Assembly: GCA_903859155.1 (NCBI GenBank)
Contig: CAIOLO010000019.1
Coordinates: 1 to 64,000, forward strand
Length of the DNA: 64,000 bases
Direction of reading: 5' to 3'
From: an uncultured beta proteobacterium
Lineage (GTDB): Bacteria; Pseudomonadota; Gammaproteobacteria; Burkholderiales; SG8-39
Made by a program: the position numbers and the translations under genes. The notes below the pieces were generated by a model. The model did no database searches and was not told the origin of the DNA. It saw only the letters and a list, made by a program, of their open reading frames with translations. Every line of letters begins with the position of its first letter. Position 1 is the stretch's first letter. Of this stretch, positions 38,492-47,329 are shown in pieces.

Positions 38492-40735
38492 ATGGACCAA
38501 AAAGTATCGGACGTCAAGGTTCACAAAATGGGCGCCTGGTCGCCGGGACCCGGTTGCCATGGCGGTTGCGGCGTCGAAGTGAGCGTGAAGGACGGCAAGG
38601 TTGTCAACGTGGAGGGGATGGACGACCATCCCTGGTATCAGGGCAGAGCCTGCGCACGCGTGCTCGCCATGACGCAGTACATGTATCACCCGGACCGCCT
38701 GAAATGGCCGCAGAAGCGGGTCGGCAACCGGGGCGAAGACAAGTGGCAGCGCATCAGCTGGGACGAGGCCTTCGACATCTGCGAAAAACGCATGAAGGAA
38801 ATCGCCGAAAAGTCCGGCCCCGAATCGATTATCTTCACCCAGGGCACCGGCCGCGATGTGGGCGGCATGATCTCTTTTCTTGCCTATGCCTACGGCAGCC
38901 CGAACTGGACCATGCTGGGCCTGTCAGGGCACTCGTGCTTCACCCCGCAACTCGCGGCGGGCTATGTCATGCAGGGCGACTTCAGCTTTCCCGACGCGGC
39001 GCAGTTCTTGCCCGATCGCTATGACGATCCGGAATGGAAGGCCCCCGAAATCGCCATCAGCTGGGGGTCGACCCTTAACCGCGGTTGCGTCGATCATTAC
39101 TGGTCGGGGCACTGGTTTCAGGACCTGATGAAACGCGGCACCAAACTGATCGTCATCGATCCGCGCTGCACCTGGGAGGCCACGCGCGCGGTGCTGTGGC
39201 TGCAACCGCGGCCGGGTACCGACGGCGCGCTGGCGCTGGCGTTCCTCAATGTGGTGACCAGCGAAGGGCTGGTCGACAAGGCATTTATCGACAAGTGGTG
39301 TTCGGGCTACGACCAGCTCGCCGAGCGCGTCAAGGAATTTACTCCGGAATGGGCCGAAAAGATTTCCTGGGTACCCAAGGAAAAGATCATCCAGTGCGCC
39401 CGCATGTACGCCAAGGCCAAACCGGCGTCGATCGAGATCGGCCGCCCGGTGGAGGGCAACCCCGAGGGTAATCAGGTGATCATGAACATACACCGCCTGA
39501 TCGCCATCACCGGCAACCTCGACATACCCGGGGGCAATGTGATCTGCCGTCCGGCCTACCAGGTCACCACCTACCCGTACTCGACCGAGGAGGTGATACA
39601 GCTCTATGGTGCCGACCTGCACCGCAAGCTCAGCGAAAAGCGCATCGGCGCGGACAAGTACCCGCTGGTGAAGCAGTTCCGCGCCTGGGCGCAGGAGGAC
39701 TGCATCATCGACCAGATGGAGACGGGCAAACCCTATCCGATCAAGGGGCTGTGGATCCAGGCGAACAACTTCCTTGCCAACCAGGCGCAGGACACCCGCA
39801 GACACTACGAAGCCAGCAAAAACCTCGATTTTGTCTGCGTGGTGGACACCTTCATGACGCCGACGGCGCAACTGCTCGCCGACATCGTGCTGCCGGCCGC
39901 GAGCTTTCCGGAAAAGGATTCGATCTATTGCATCGGCGGGCCGCTCAATGTCATCCACAAGGTGGTGGAGGTGGAGGAGTGCAAGTCCGATTGGGAAATC
40001 AACTTCACCCTGGCCAAGCGCCTGAACCCGAAGGCGGTACCCTGGGGCAGTGTGCGCGAGATGCTCACCGACCGCATGCAGCCCTCGGGATACACCTTCG
40101 AGCAGATGGTCGACAAGGTCTGGGACCTCGCTCCCAAGGGACACAAGTGCGGCAGCCGGCCCTACCGGCGCTTCGAGAAAGGGGAATTGCGCAAGGACGG
40201 CAAGGAGGGCTTCCGCACACCCACCGGCAAAGTCGAGCTGTTCAATACCAGCTACGAGGGTTGGGGCCTTGATCCGCTGCCCTATTACAAGGAGATCACC
40301 CCGCAGGGGCCGATCACCACGCCGGAACTGTACAAGGAATACCCGCTCATCATGATGACCGGGCGGCGTTCTCCGGTGTTGTTCCACAGCGAGCACCGGC
40401 AGATTCCGTGGTTGCGCGAATGCGATCCGGATCCGGTGGTTGAACTCAATCCCGAGACCGCCAAGGAGAAAGGCATTTCCAACGGCGACCTGGTGTGGAT
40501 CGAGGGCACCATGGGTCGGTTCAGACGCAAGGCCAAGGTGACGCCCATTGTTCATCCCAAGATGATCATGGTGCCGCACGCCTGGTGGTTGCCCGAGACC
40601 GAGGGCAAATCGCCCAACAGCTACGGCATCTGGGATCTGAACTGCAACCAGACCATCCCGATGGGGCATCAGGATTCCGCCGGTTTCGGCGGTGGTCCGA
40701 TCTCGGGAATGCTCTGCAAGGTCTACAAGGCCTAG
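38492..40735 (+). CDS. Molybdopterin (Mo or W) oxidoreductase, DMSO reductase superfamily
   Basis: Predicted 747-residue bis-MGD enzyme without a Tat signal. Domain signatures include YMYHPDRLKWPQKRVG, WQRISWDEAFDICEKRM, GSPNWTMLG, IVIDPRCTWEATRA, MTPTAQLLADIVLPAASFPE, FRTPTGKVELF and the C-terminal MGHQDSAGF. A Cys in LSGHSCFTPQ is a likely metal ligand. The N-terminal cluster motif reads GPGCHGGCGV with a later GRACA, so the first of the usual four cysteines is Gly. The protein resembles acetylene hydratase, transhydroxylase and catechol-dehydroxylase type members more than nitrate reductases. The ATG at 38492 follows GAGGAGCGGG. The substrate is unknown. Confidence 0.82.
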   Translation: MDQKVSDVKVHKMGAWSPGPGCHGGCGVEVSVKDGKVVNVEGMDDHPWYQGRACARVLAMTQYMYHPDRLKWPQKRVGNRGEDKWQRISWDEAFDICEKRMKEIAEKSGPESIIFTQGTGRDVGGMISFLAYAYGSPNWTMLGLSGHSCFTPQLAAGYVMQGDFSFPDAAQFLPDRYDDPEWKAPEIAISWGSTLNRGCVDHYWSGHWFQDLMKRGTKLIVIDPRCTWEATRAVLWLQPRPGTDGALALAFLNVVTSEGLVDKAFIDKWCSGYDQLAERVKEFTPEWAEKISWVPKEKIIQCARMYAKAKPASIEIGRPVEGNPEGNQVIMNIHRLIAITGNLDIPGGNVICRPAYQVTTYPYSTEEVIQLYGADLHRKLSEKRIGADKYPLVKQFRAWAQEDCIIDQMETGKPYPIKGLWIQANNFLANQAQDTRRHYEASKNLDFVCVVDTFMTPTAQLLADIVLPAASFPEKDSIYCIGGPLNVIHKVVEVEECKSDWEINFTLAKRLNPKAVPWGSVREMLTDRMQPSGYTFEQMVDKVWDLAPKGHKCGSRPYRRFEKGELRKDGKEGFRTPTGKVELFNTSYEGWGLDPLPYYKEITPQGPITTPELYKEYPLIMMTGRRSPVLFHSEHRQIPWLRECDPDPVVELNPETAKEKGISNGDLVWIEGTMGRFRRKAKVTPIVHPKMIMVPHAWWLPETEGKSPNSYGIWDLNCNQTIPMGHQDSAGFGGGPISGMLCKVYKA

Positions 40736-40752
40736 AGATAAAATCTCAAGAA

Positions 40753-40783
40753 GGGACCGGGGCAGTTCTCCGGTCCCTTTTTT
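40753..40783 (+). terminator. Rho-independent terminator after the Mo/W enzyme gene
   Basis: GGGACCGG (40753-40760) and CCGGTCCC (40770-40777) form a perfect 8-bp stem with a 9-nt loop, followed by TTTTTT. It is 17 bp after the stop codon. Confidence 0.92.
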
Positions 40784-41169
40784 CGGGCTTGTTTTCCCGG
40801 TGGCCTCAGTCAATCAGTGTCGGTCGCCCGAAGTTGAACTAAATCAGCTTAGAGCAACAGGTCATTGCCAAGCCTGTGATGCAATCCATTTGAGAAATTC
40901 AGATACCAGTGTTTTTGAATTCTGGCAAGGGCCAGCGTTGTCCAATTGGGTTTGAGTCTGAGCGGAGGGCGTGATTCCAACGGGGTTTGAGTCTGAACGG
41001 GCAACTGCGGTCGATCATGATGCGGAGCATGGCGATCGAAATGAACGACGAACAGTTGCAGACCTTGGCGTGCTCCTGCTCGCCCAGACCGATAGCCTGC
41101 ACGGCATCCTGTCGGCGTTGGCTACCAGGAAGCTCATGGAACGTGCCTTCGATCTGTACAGGGACCTTG
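40784..41169. other. Gene-poor stretch with an 18-bp direct repeat
   Basis: About 390 bp without a credible gene. GGGTTTGAGTCTGAGCGG at 40948-40965 recurs with one change at 40983-41000. Short open frames exist on both strands but none shows a recognisable family. It may contain further decayed sequence of the pseudogene that follows. Confidence 0.5.
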
Positions 41170-41620
41170 CTCGACTGCGTTTTCGCGGCAAAGCCGCCCG
41201 AGGCCTTCGGGCGGCATCCCGACGTGGTGCGGCTATTTCCAGGCACTACTCGGGTGATGGACGAGTCATTCTGGCCTAGCGCCGAGCCCACCCGATCATG
41301 CACGTCAATGCCGTGCGTTAGGATCTTTTGCGAGCTAATCCCTGGATCGTCCGGAACCTTTATCTCGCTTTCGACGAGGCAAAAAATGCAGCCTCGTGCG
41401 CATCAAAGCAGGTCTCGATTTCCCCGTTCCCTGGTTCGCGCAACGCGCAGCGATGCTTGCTGGCAAATTCAGCGGCGACTTTTTTAGCTACGGGATCGAA
41501 GCCAACCGGCCGCCGCTTTCGCTGTTCATGCGTTACGCCTACGAGCAGGGTGTCGCTCACCAGCTGGCAGCGACCGTAGACCTATTTCCCAAGGGCATTG
41601 TGATCGCCGTCAGGATCTGA
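41170..41620 (+). pseudogene. Broken 4,5-dihydroxyphthalate decarboxylase-like gene
   Basis: Family-typical segments appear in order but in three frames: KPPEAFGRHPDVVRLFP, then PIMHVNAVR-stop-DLLRANP WIVRNLYLAFDEAKNA (TAG at about 41318 where a Lys codon is expected), then SLVRIKAGLDFPVPWF and DFFSYGIEANRPPLSLFMRY to a stop at 41618. The last part matches the hallmark DFWPYGxEANRxTLxxFxRY of 4,5-dihydroxyphthalate decarboxylase-like proteins. At least two frameshifts and one stop are present, one shift near the A-run at about 41385, and the N-terminal half is missing. It points to a former phthalate- or protocatechuate-type decarboxylation gene here. Confidence 0.72.
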
Positions 41621-41689
41621 ACGGCGGTATCAGAAAGCCGCATCGCTCGACTCCCCGGAAGCACCAGCCACGCGCGGGCTGCACCCGAC

Positions 41690-41703
41690 TTGATCTGCAT
41701 CAA
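41690..41703. promoter_or_regulatory. Perfect FNR/ANR box
   Basis: TTGAT-CTGC-ATCAA lies upstream of the Bug-UbiD gene run: 65 bp before the possible GTG start at 41768 and 209 bp before the ATG at 41912. It is the only recognised regulatory site for the long operon that follows. Confidence 0.72.
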
Positions 41704-41911
41704 TACATTTTTCATATTTCTGCATCATGGTGTCGGGCGCGCAAACAGCTCTTCCAAGGGGGAAACCGTGGATACATGGCCTTTCGCAATGAATCTCTTT
41801 TCATTTGCCGGCGCGGGACTAGCCATGTATTTATTTTTCCGACCGTCTTGCATCGGGCGCCTGATATGCGGTGCCCGAGCGTGTCAAAGCTCGCGCAAGT
41901 CGCTGGTAATA

Positions 41912-42907
41912 ATGACCGCCCGCGGGAATATGGGGTTCGTAATCGGAGTTCTCGCCCTCCTGGCGTCGTTCGTATTGCCGCTCGCAGCCACAGCCCAGCA
42001 ACAGCCCTGGCCAAGTCGCGCGGTGCGTATTGTCTCGACCAGCCCGCCTGGAGGATCGGTTGATCTGTTTGCCCGAATCGTCGCGGAGGAATGCAGCCGA
42101 AGTTTCGGCCAGGCCTTCGTGGTGGAGGCGCGTCCGGGGGCCAACGGCAACATCGGTGTGGAACTGGTGCTGCGCTCTCCTTCTGACGGGGGCATGTTCT
42201 TCGTGGCACCGGCCGGGCCGTTCAGCATCAACGCGACCATGATGAGTTCGATGTCCTTTAATCCGGAAACGGATATCGCTCCGGTCGCCATGCTCGGGGT
42301 GTCACCTATGCTGCTGGTGATTCACCCTTCGGTGCCGGCAAAAGATCTGCGCGAATTGCTCGAGTGGATGCGCGCCCAGCAAGGTAAAGCAAACTACGCC
42401 TCTCAGGCCATCGCTTCGACTGGTCATCTCGCCATGGAGTTGTTCAAATCGCTCTCCGGAGTCGAAGCGACGCATATTCCCTACAAGGGTTCGGCGGCGG
42501 CGGCGACCGCGGACCTCATTGCCGGGCGCGTCGCCCTGAGCTTCGTCAACACCAGCACCACACTGCCATATGTTCGCAACGGGCAACTGCGGGCGATTGC
42601 TGTCGCGGAAAGCAGGCGCATCGCGGCAGCCTCGGACGTTCCGACAGTCGCGGAATCGGGTGTGCCGGGATTCGAGGCGACCTCCTGGTACGGGATAGGT
42701 GCCCGCGCCGGGACCCCGCGTGACATTGTCCAGCGCATGAGCGATGCCGCCGCGCGCGGCTCAAGCCGGCCGGAGGTTCTCGCGCGGCTTTCCGAGATTG
42801 GCATCGAGCCGCGGCCGATGGGCCCCGATCAGTTTGCCCGGTTTGTGCGCAGCGAATCCATTAAGTGGGGGGACATCATTCGCCGCACCGGAGCGAAAGC
42901 GGATTGA
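41912..42907 (+). CDS. Bug/TctC-family periplasmic solute-binding protein
   Basis: Predicted 331-residue exported Bug protein. A signal peptide (FVIGVLALLASFVLPLAATA) precedes QQPWPSRAVRIVSTSPPGGS, VEARPGANGNIG, HIPYKGSAAAATADLIAGR and ESGVPGFEATS. The start is uncertain. ATG 41912 gives a normal signal peptide but a poor ribosome site; GTG 41768 has a strong AAGGGGG site but would add about 48 residues with a second hydrophobic segment. An FNR box lies upstream. It is the first gene of the run with UbiD, HyuB, E1 and HyuA, and probably imports that pathway's substrate. Confidence 0.82.
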   Translation: MTARGNMGFVIGVLALLASFVLPLAATAQQQPWPSRAVRIVSTSPPGGSVDLFARIVAEECSRSFGQAFVVEARPGANGNIGVELVLRSPSDGGMFFVAPAGPFSINATMMSSMSFNPETDIAPVAMLGVSPMLLVIHPSVPAKDLRELLEWMRAQQGKANYASQAIASTGHLAMELFKSLSGVEATHIPYKGSAAAATADLIAGRVALSFVNTSTTLPYVRNGQLRAIAVAESRRIAAASDVPTVAESGVPGFEATSWYGIGARAGTPRDIVQRMSDAAARGSSRPEVLARLSEIGIEPRPMGPDQFARFVRSESIKWGDIIRRTGAKAD

Positions 42908-42977
42908 GGAAAGCGCGCTTCTCGATCCAGTTTGCCATATCCGGATTTGAACAATTCAATATCAACAGGAAAACCCA

Positions 42978-44396
42978 ATGCCTTATGCTGATTTGCGGGA
43001 ATTTATGGCCAAGCTCGAAGCCGTGGGCAAGCTCCACCGTATCAAAACACAGGTGGACAAAGACTGGGAGATCTCTGCGGTGTCGCGCATAGCCTTCGAA
43101 TCCATTCCGGAATCCAAGCGGCCCGCCGTATTATTCGAGAATGTGAAGGGCTTTGATATCCCGGTGGTGCTGGGCGTCAACGGTGCCTCACGTGCGGTCT
43201 ATTGTCTGGCGCTGGAATGCGGGATCGGCGACGTGCAAAATAAATGGAGCAACGCCGAACTCGATCCTATTCCCCCGGTTCTGGTACCCGGTGGTCCGGT
43301 GCAGGAGAATATTTTCAAAGGGAACGACATCGATGTCACCCGCCTGCCGATGCCGACCTGGACGGTCGGCGAAGACCCTTCGCCATATATTACCGCCGGT
43401 TGCGTCGTCACCAAGGACCCGGAGTCAGGCGTGCGTAACGTGGGCACCTACCGCCTTCAGGTGAAGGGACCGAGAAAACTTGGCCTGTTCATCAATTACC
43501 TGCAGGGAGGCAGGGATCACATCGAAAAGAACAACAAAGCGGGCAAGCCGACGCATGTGGCGATCGTCCAGGGCACCGACCCGGTGATCGGATTGGTTTC
43601 GGTAAGCAGAGTGCAGGCGGACATGGACGAATACGCGGTCGCCGGAAGGCTGCGGGGCGAGGCGGTGCAACTGGTGCGCTGCCAGACCGTCGATCTGGAG
43701 GTGCCTGCGACCGCCGAGATCGTGATCGAAGGCATCGTCAGGGCAAACGAACTGGAAGACGAAGGCCCGTTCGGTGAATACACGGGTTACATGGGCCCGG
43801 CGGCAATGTCTTATGTGGTCGACATCACTTGTATCACGCACCGCAACAAGCCGATTCTCCAGGCCTTTCTTTCGCAGATGCCGCCCAGCGAATCCAGCTG
43901 CATCCGCGGCATCGGCAGGGAATCGACGCTGTACAAGCACCTGGTGGAAGACCTCAGGCTGCCAGTTCGCGACGTGCATCTGCTGGAGCACGGCGGCGCC
44001 GCGGCCTATCTGGTGGTTTCGATCAAGAAGACGCATCCGGCACAGCCGCGCACCGTCATGTTCGCCTGCTGGGCCTATGCGCCGCAGTTCGGGAAAATCA
44101 CCGTCATCGTCGATGACGACATTGACGTGCGCGACCCTTATGACGTCAACTGGGCTTTGTCCTTCCGGGTCCAGCCGGAAAACGACGCGTTTATCATTTC
44201 GGGCACCGCGGCGGTGTCCCTGGATCCCTCGCAAGCGGCAGCCGATGTGCGCCAGGAGGAATCCACGCGCCGCCTGTCCTCCAAGATAGGCATCGATGCG
44301 ACACGCAAGCACAAGTTTCCGCCGATCGCGCTCCCGCCGAAAGAGCACCTGGCGCGGGTGCGCCAGGATTGGAAAAAGTACGGATTCCATGACTAG
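42978..44396 (+). CDS. UbiD-family decarboxylase (prenylated-FMN dependent)
   Basis: Predicted 472-residue enzyme of the UbiD family, which reversibly decarboxylates aromatic or unsaturated acids with prenylated FMN. Conserved blocks are PAVLFENVKGFDIPVVLGVN, TAGCVVTKDPESGVRNVGTY (prFMN/Mn region), RLRGEAVQLVRCQTVDLEVP and the glutamate motif EDEGPFGEYTGYMGP. A full-length protein with an AGGAAA ribosome site. No UbiX prenyltransferase gene is seen in the window. It lies 70 bp after the Bug gene and 60 bp before hyuB. Ubiquinone synthesis is unlikely given the catabolic context; the substrate is unknown. Confidence 0.88.
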   Translation: MPYADLREFMAKLEAVGKLHRIKTQVDKDWEISAVSRIAFESIPESKRPAVLFENVKGFDIPVVLGVNGASRAVYCLALECGIGDVQNKWSNAELDPIPPVLVPGGPVQENIFKGNDIDVTRLPMPTWTVGEDPSPYITAGCVVTKDPESGVRNVGTYRLQVKGPRKLGLFINYLQGGRDHIEKNNKAGKPTHVAIVQGTDPVIGLVSVSRVQADMDEYAVAGRLRGEAVQLVRCQTVDLEVPATAEIVIEGIVRANELEDEGPFGEYTGYMGPAAMSYVVDITCITHRNKPILQAFLSQMPPSESSCIRGIGRESTLYKHLVEDLRLPVRDVHLLEHGGAAAYLVVSIKKTHPAQPRTVMFACWAYAPQFGKITVIVDDDIDVRDPYDVNWALSFRVQPENDAFIISGTAAVSLDPSQAAADVRQEESTRRLSSKIGIDATRKHKFPPIALPPKEHLARVRQDWKKYGFHD

Positions 44397-44456
44397 CTTT
44401 TACCGGGGCAAAACGAGCAACGCAGCCGATTCCCGCCACTCCAGGAGACACAGTTC

Positions 44457-46268
44457 ATGACCGACATCGATCCCATCACCCTTTCCACGGTCTGGCATTC
44501 GTTTCAGACGCTGGTGAGGGAAATGCGCCACATGGTTACGCGCACCTCGCAAAGCTACCTGATGTCGCAACTGAAGGATGTGTCAGTAGGGCTGTGGCTT
44601 GCGGACGGATCGACGGTCGCGATGCCGCAGGGCCTCTTGTGCCAGTTCATGGGTACCAAGTTTGCGATCCAGGCCGTCAAGGAGCAATTCGGTGACGACC
44701 TGCATCCGGGCGATGTCATCCTCACCAATGATCCCTACAAGGGTATGACCGTGCACCTGCCGGACTGGGGGTTCATCCGCCCGATCTTTTTCGAGGGGGA
44801 ACTGCTGTTTTTCACCCTGGTGCGCGGCCACCAGCAGGACACCGGCGGGTCATTTCCCGGGGGTTATTTCCCGAACTCCATCGATATTCACGCCGAAGGC
44901 CTGTGCATTCCGCCCACCAAGGTGTTCGAGAACGACAAGGAACGCACGGATGTCATGAAGCTTATCTGGAACAACGTGCGCTGGCCCGAGGCGGTGCGAG
45001 TGGACAACTACGCGATGGTGGCCACCACCCGCTTTGCCGAGAAACGGGTGCATGAGGTGCTGCGGCGATATGGAAAAGAGACAGTGATGGCCTGCATCAA
45101 GGAGATGCTGGACCGCTCGGAGCGCGCCGTGCGGGCAGAGATTTCCGCCATCCCCGATGGCACCTATTCGGGCCAGGCTGCGACCGATGACGATGGCACG
45201 ATCCTCGATGAACCGGTCTGGGTGCGCGTCGATATCACCGTCAAGGGCGACGCCATTACCGTGGACTTCTCTCGCAGCGATGCGCAGCGCAAGGGCTTCG
45301 TGAACTGCCCATTTGCGGCGTCGTACGCGATTGCAGTGGGGTCGATGATGCTGCTGTTCGACCCCGCTCTGGCCGATTACCACAACGAGGGATCATTACG
45401 GCCCATCACCGTTATCACCCCGCCGGGCAGTGTGGTCCACCCCTTGTACCCGGCCACCGTGGGTGCCGCGCCGGTCAATGTCGGCCACCAGATCGCCACC
45501 TCCGTGCACGATGCGCTGGCCAAGGCGAGACCCAACCGGGCCATGGCCGCTTGGGGCAAGCGGCGCGGCGATTACGTGTCTTCGATCGATCCGCGCAGCG
45601 GCCGGCCCTATGTGCGCACCACCTTCGACTATGACGGATCCGCCGGCGCCGTGACCGGCCACGACGGACCGACCGGGCCGCTGTCGATAGGCTCGCTTGC
45701 GACCGTTATGCGCAGCAATGCCGAGGAAATGGAAATCCGCTTTCCGTGGCGCTTGCTGAAGTGGGAGGCGGCCACAGACCTGATGGGTGCGGGTCGCTGG
45801 CGCGGCGGTGGTGGCATCGAATGGCGCGCCACCAACGAAGGCAGCGACGGCCGCATGGCGACCGGCAGTTCCGATGGCGACATGACACCCGGGGACGGCA
45901 TCCAGGGCGGTTATCCTTCACCTTTTTCGCGCACCTTCGTATTGCGCGATGGCAAGCCGATTCGGGTCAAGCCGCATCGCATGGTCGAGATCAAAACAGG
46001 CGATACGGTGGTGAAAATCAGCGGCGGCGGCGGCGGCGTGGGCAACCCCACCGATCGGTCGCCCGAACTGGTGGCGCTGGACGTGAAAAACGAGATGGTC
46101 TCAGTGGACAGCGCGCGCAAAGTTTATGGCGTGGCCGTCGATCCGGTCAGTTTCGCCGTAAATGAAACCGAAACCAAACGGCTGCGCGCGCAGCCCCCCG
46201 GCGCATGGGAAGTCAGTATCGACGAGCAGAAGCTCACCGTCGAAGTGATTCCGGCACATTCGCATTGA
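44457..46268 (+). CDS. hyuB: Hydantoinase B/oxoprolinase family protein
   Basis: Predicted 603-residue HyuB-type subunit. Conserved parts: VILTNDPYKGMTVHLPDWGF, GYFPNSIDIHAEGLCIPPTK, NEGSLRPITVITPPGSVVHP and the C-terminal GGYPSPFSRTF with KISGGGGGVGNPTDRSPE. HyuA/HyuB pairs use ATP to open cyclic amides or, in acetone and acetophenone carboxylases, to drive carboxylation. Here hyuB is separated from hyuA by two E1 genes, an unusual order. AGGAG precedes the ATG. No third acetone-carboxylase subunit is found. Confidence 0.88.
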   Translation: MTDIDPITLSTVWHSFQTLVREMRHMVTRTSQSYLMSQLKDVSVGLWLADGSTVAMPQGLLCQFMGTKFAIQAVKEQFGDDLHPGDVILTNDPYKGMTVHLPDWGFIRPIFFEGELLFFTLVRGHQQDTGGSFPGGYFPNSIDIHAEGLCIPPTKVFENDKERTDVMKLIWNNVRWPEAVRVDNYAMVATTRFAEKRVHEVLRRYGKETVMACIKEMLDRSERAVRAEISAIPDGTYSGQAATDDDGTILDEPVWVRVDITVKGDAITVDFSRSDAQRKGFVNCPFAASYAIAVGSMMLLFDPALADYHNEGSLRPITVITPPGSVVHPLYPATVGAAPVNVGHQIATSVHDALAKARPNRAMAAWGKRRGDYVSSIDPRSGRPYVRTTFDYDGSAGAVTGHDGPTGPLSIGSLATVMRSNAEEMEIRFPWRLLKWEAATDLMGAGRWRGGGGIEWRATNEGSDGRMATGSSDGDMTPGDGIQGGYPSPFSRTFVLRDGKPIRVKPHRMVEIKTGDTVVKISGGGGGVGNPTDRSPELVALDVKNEMVSVDSARKVYGVAVDPVSFAVNETETKRLRAQPPGAWEVSIDEQKLTVEVIPAHSH

Positions 46269-46303
46269 GCGATACAGCAGTTATTTATCAGGGAGGAGAT
46301 ACC

Positions 46304-47329
46304 TTGAAAAACTTGGGCGTCGCTGATCGCGTGCTGGCCATGCTGCGCATCCGCCGGTTTGAAGAGCAGTGCATCCGGCTGTCCGCGGAAAAGAAGCTGG
46401 TCGGGCATTACCACGTGTACATCGGCCAGGAAGCGACCGCTGTGGCCGCTTGCACCCTGCTGGATAAAGACGATTTTATTTTCAGCACCTGGCGCAATCA
46501 CGGGCACCTACTCGCACGCGGCGCGGACCCCCGCCGCATGATGGCGGAGATCCTCGGCAAGTCCGGTGGCTATGCGGGCGGCCGCAGCGGCACACTGCAT
46601 CTTTCCGTCGCGGCGCTCGGCGCTCCGGCCACCTCAGCGCTGGTGGGCGGGAACCTGCCCCTAGCTAACGGCGCCGCGCTGGCGTGCAAGCAGCGCGGCT
46701 CGGGAATGGTGGTGAATTTCTTCGGCGACGCCGGCATGGAAGAAGGCGCATTTTACGAGGCAATGATCCTGGCCTCTGTGTGGAAGGTGCCCATTCTGTT
46801 CCTGTGCGAAAACAACAGCATTCCGCCGGCGCTGCGCAAGCGAGGCCAATTCACTTCGTCCACGTTGCCGGCAAAACAGCTGGTGGATGTGCCGAAATCG
46901 TTGAATATTGTCACCGAGATCGTCGATGGCGCCGACGCCGATGCGCTGGTCGAATGTTTCACCCGACTCACGGCCGAAATACGCAGTGGCGCGGGGCCGC
47001 GTTTTGTCGAGGTGCGCTGCACCCGCTGGCCGGGTAGTTTTCCCTTGTTTCCAGAACTGCCCGATGGCGAGTGGCAGGTGGCATGGGCGTTCGGCCAGAA
47101 ACCCGACCGCCAGGACCTGGCGGTGTGGCTCGAGCACAGCGATCCGCTGCTGCTGCACATACGCAAGGCGGTGGCCTCGGGAGAACTGGATCGGAGCCAG
47201 GTGGAAGCCATAGACGCGCAAGTGCGGGCGGAAATGGCTGCAGCGGTGCGTTTTGCGCTGGACAGTCCCTACCCGGACCCGCAGGAAGCGTATCGGCACG
47301 TTTTGGCACAAGGAGGACAGACCCGATGA
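46304..47329 (+). CDS. ThDP-dependent dehydrogenase E1 alpha subunit
   Basis: Predicted 341-residue E1 alpha subunit (pyruvate/acetoin dehydrogenase type) that decarboxylates a 2-oxo compound on thiamin diphosphate. MLRIRRFEEQCIRLSAEKKL, HVYIGQEATAVAACTLLDKD, TWRNHGHLLARGADPRRMMA and GGRSGTLHLS are typical; the ThDP motif runs from FFGDAGMEEGAFYEAMIL to LFLCENNS, with GDA in place of GDG. The TTG at 46304 is chosen because a very strong GGGAGGAG site lies 5 nt upstream and the conserved protein starts soon after; the ATG at 46340 has no such site. It overlaps the E1 beta gene by ATGA. Confidence 0.87.
   Translation: MKNLGVADRVLAMLRIRRFEEQCIRLSAEKKLVGHYHVYIGQEATAVAACTLLDKDDFIFSTWRNHGHLLARGADPRRMMAEILGKSGGYAGGRSGTLHLSVAALGAPATSALVGGNLPLANGAALACKQRGSGMVVNFFGDAGMEEGAFYEAMILASVWKVPILFLCENNSIPPALRKRGQFTSSTLPAKQLVDVPKSLNIVTEIVDGADADALVECFTRLTAEIRSGAGPRFVEVRCTRWPGSFPLFPELPDGEWQVAWAFGQKPDRQDLAVWLEHSDPLLLHIRKAVASGELDRSQVEAIDAQVRAEMAAAVRFALDSPYPDPQEAYRHVLAQGGQTR

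Noticed and set aside
38924-40813. A 629-codon minus-strand frame opposite the Mo/W enzyme
   Set aside because: The plus strand encodes an unbroken DMSO reductase-family protein with all domain motifs, so the antisense frame is not a gene.
40784-41169. Insertion sequence
   Set aside because: Only a short direct repeat is present; no transposase motif, terminal inverted repeats or target duplication could be seen.
40899-41303. A 134-codon minus-strand frame near the pseudogene
   Set aside because: It overlaps the segments matching the decarboxylase family on the plus strand and shows no family of its own.
42978-44396. ubiD of ubiquinone synthesis
   Set aside because: It lies in a catabolic run with HyuAB, E1 and Bug genes and has no ubi neighbours, so a biosynthetic role is not supported.
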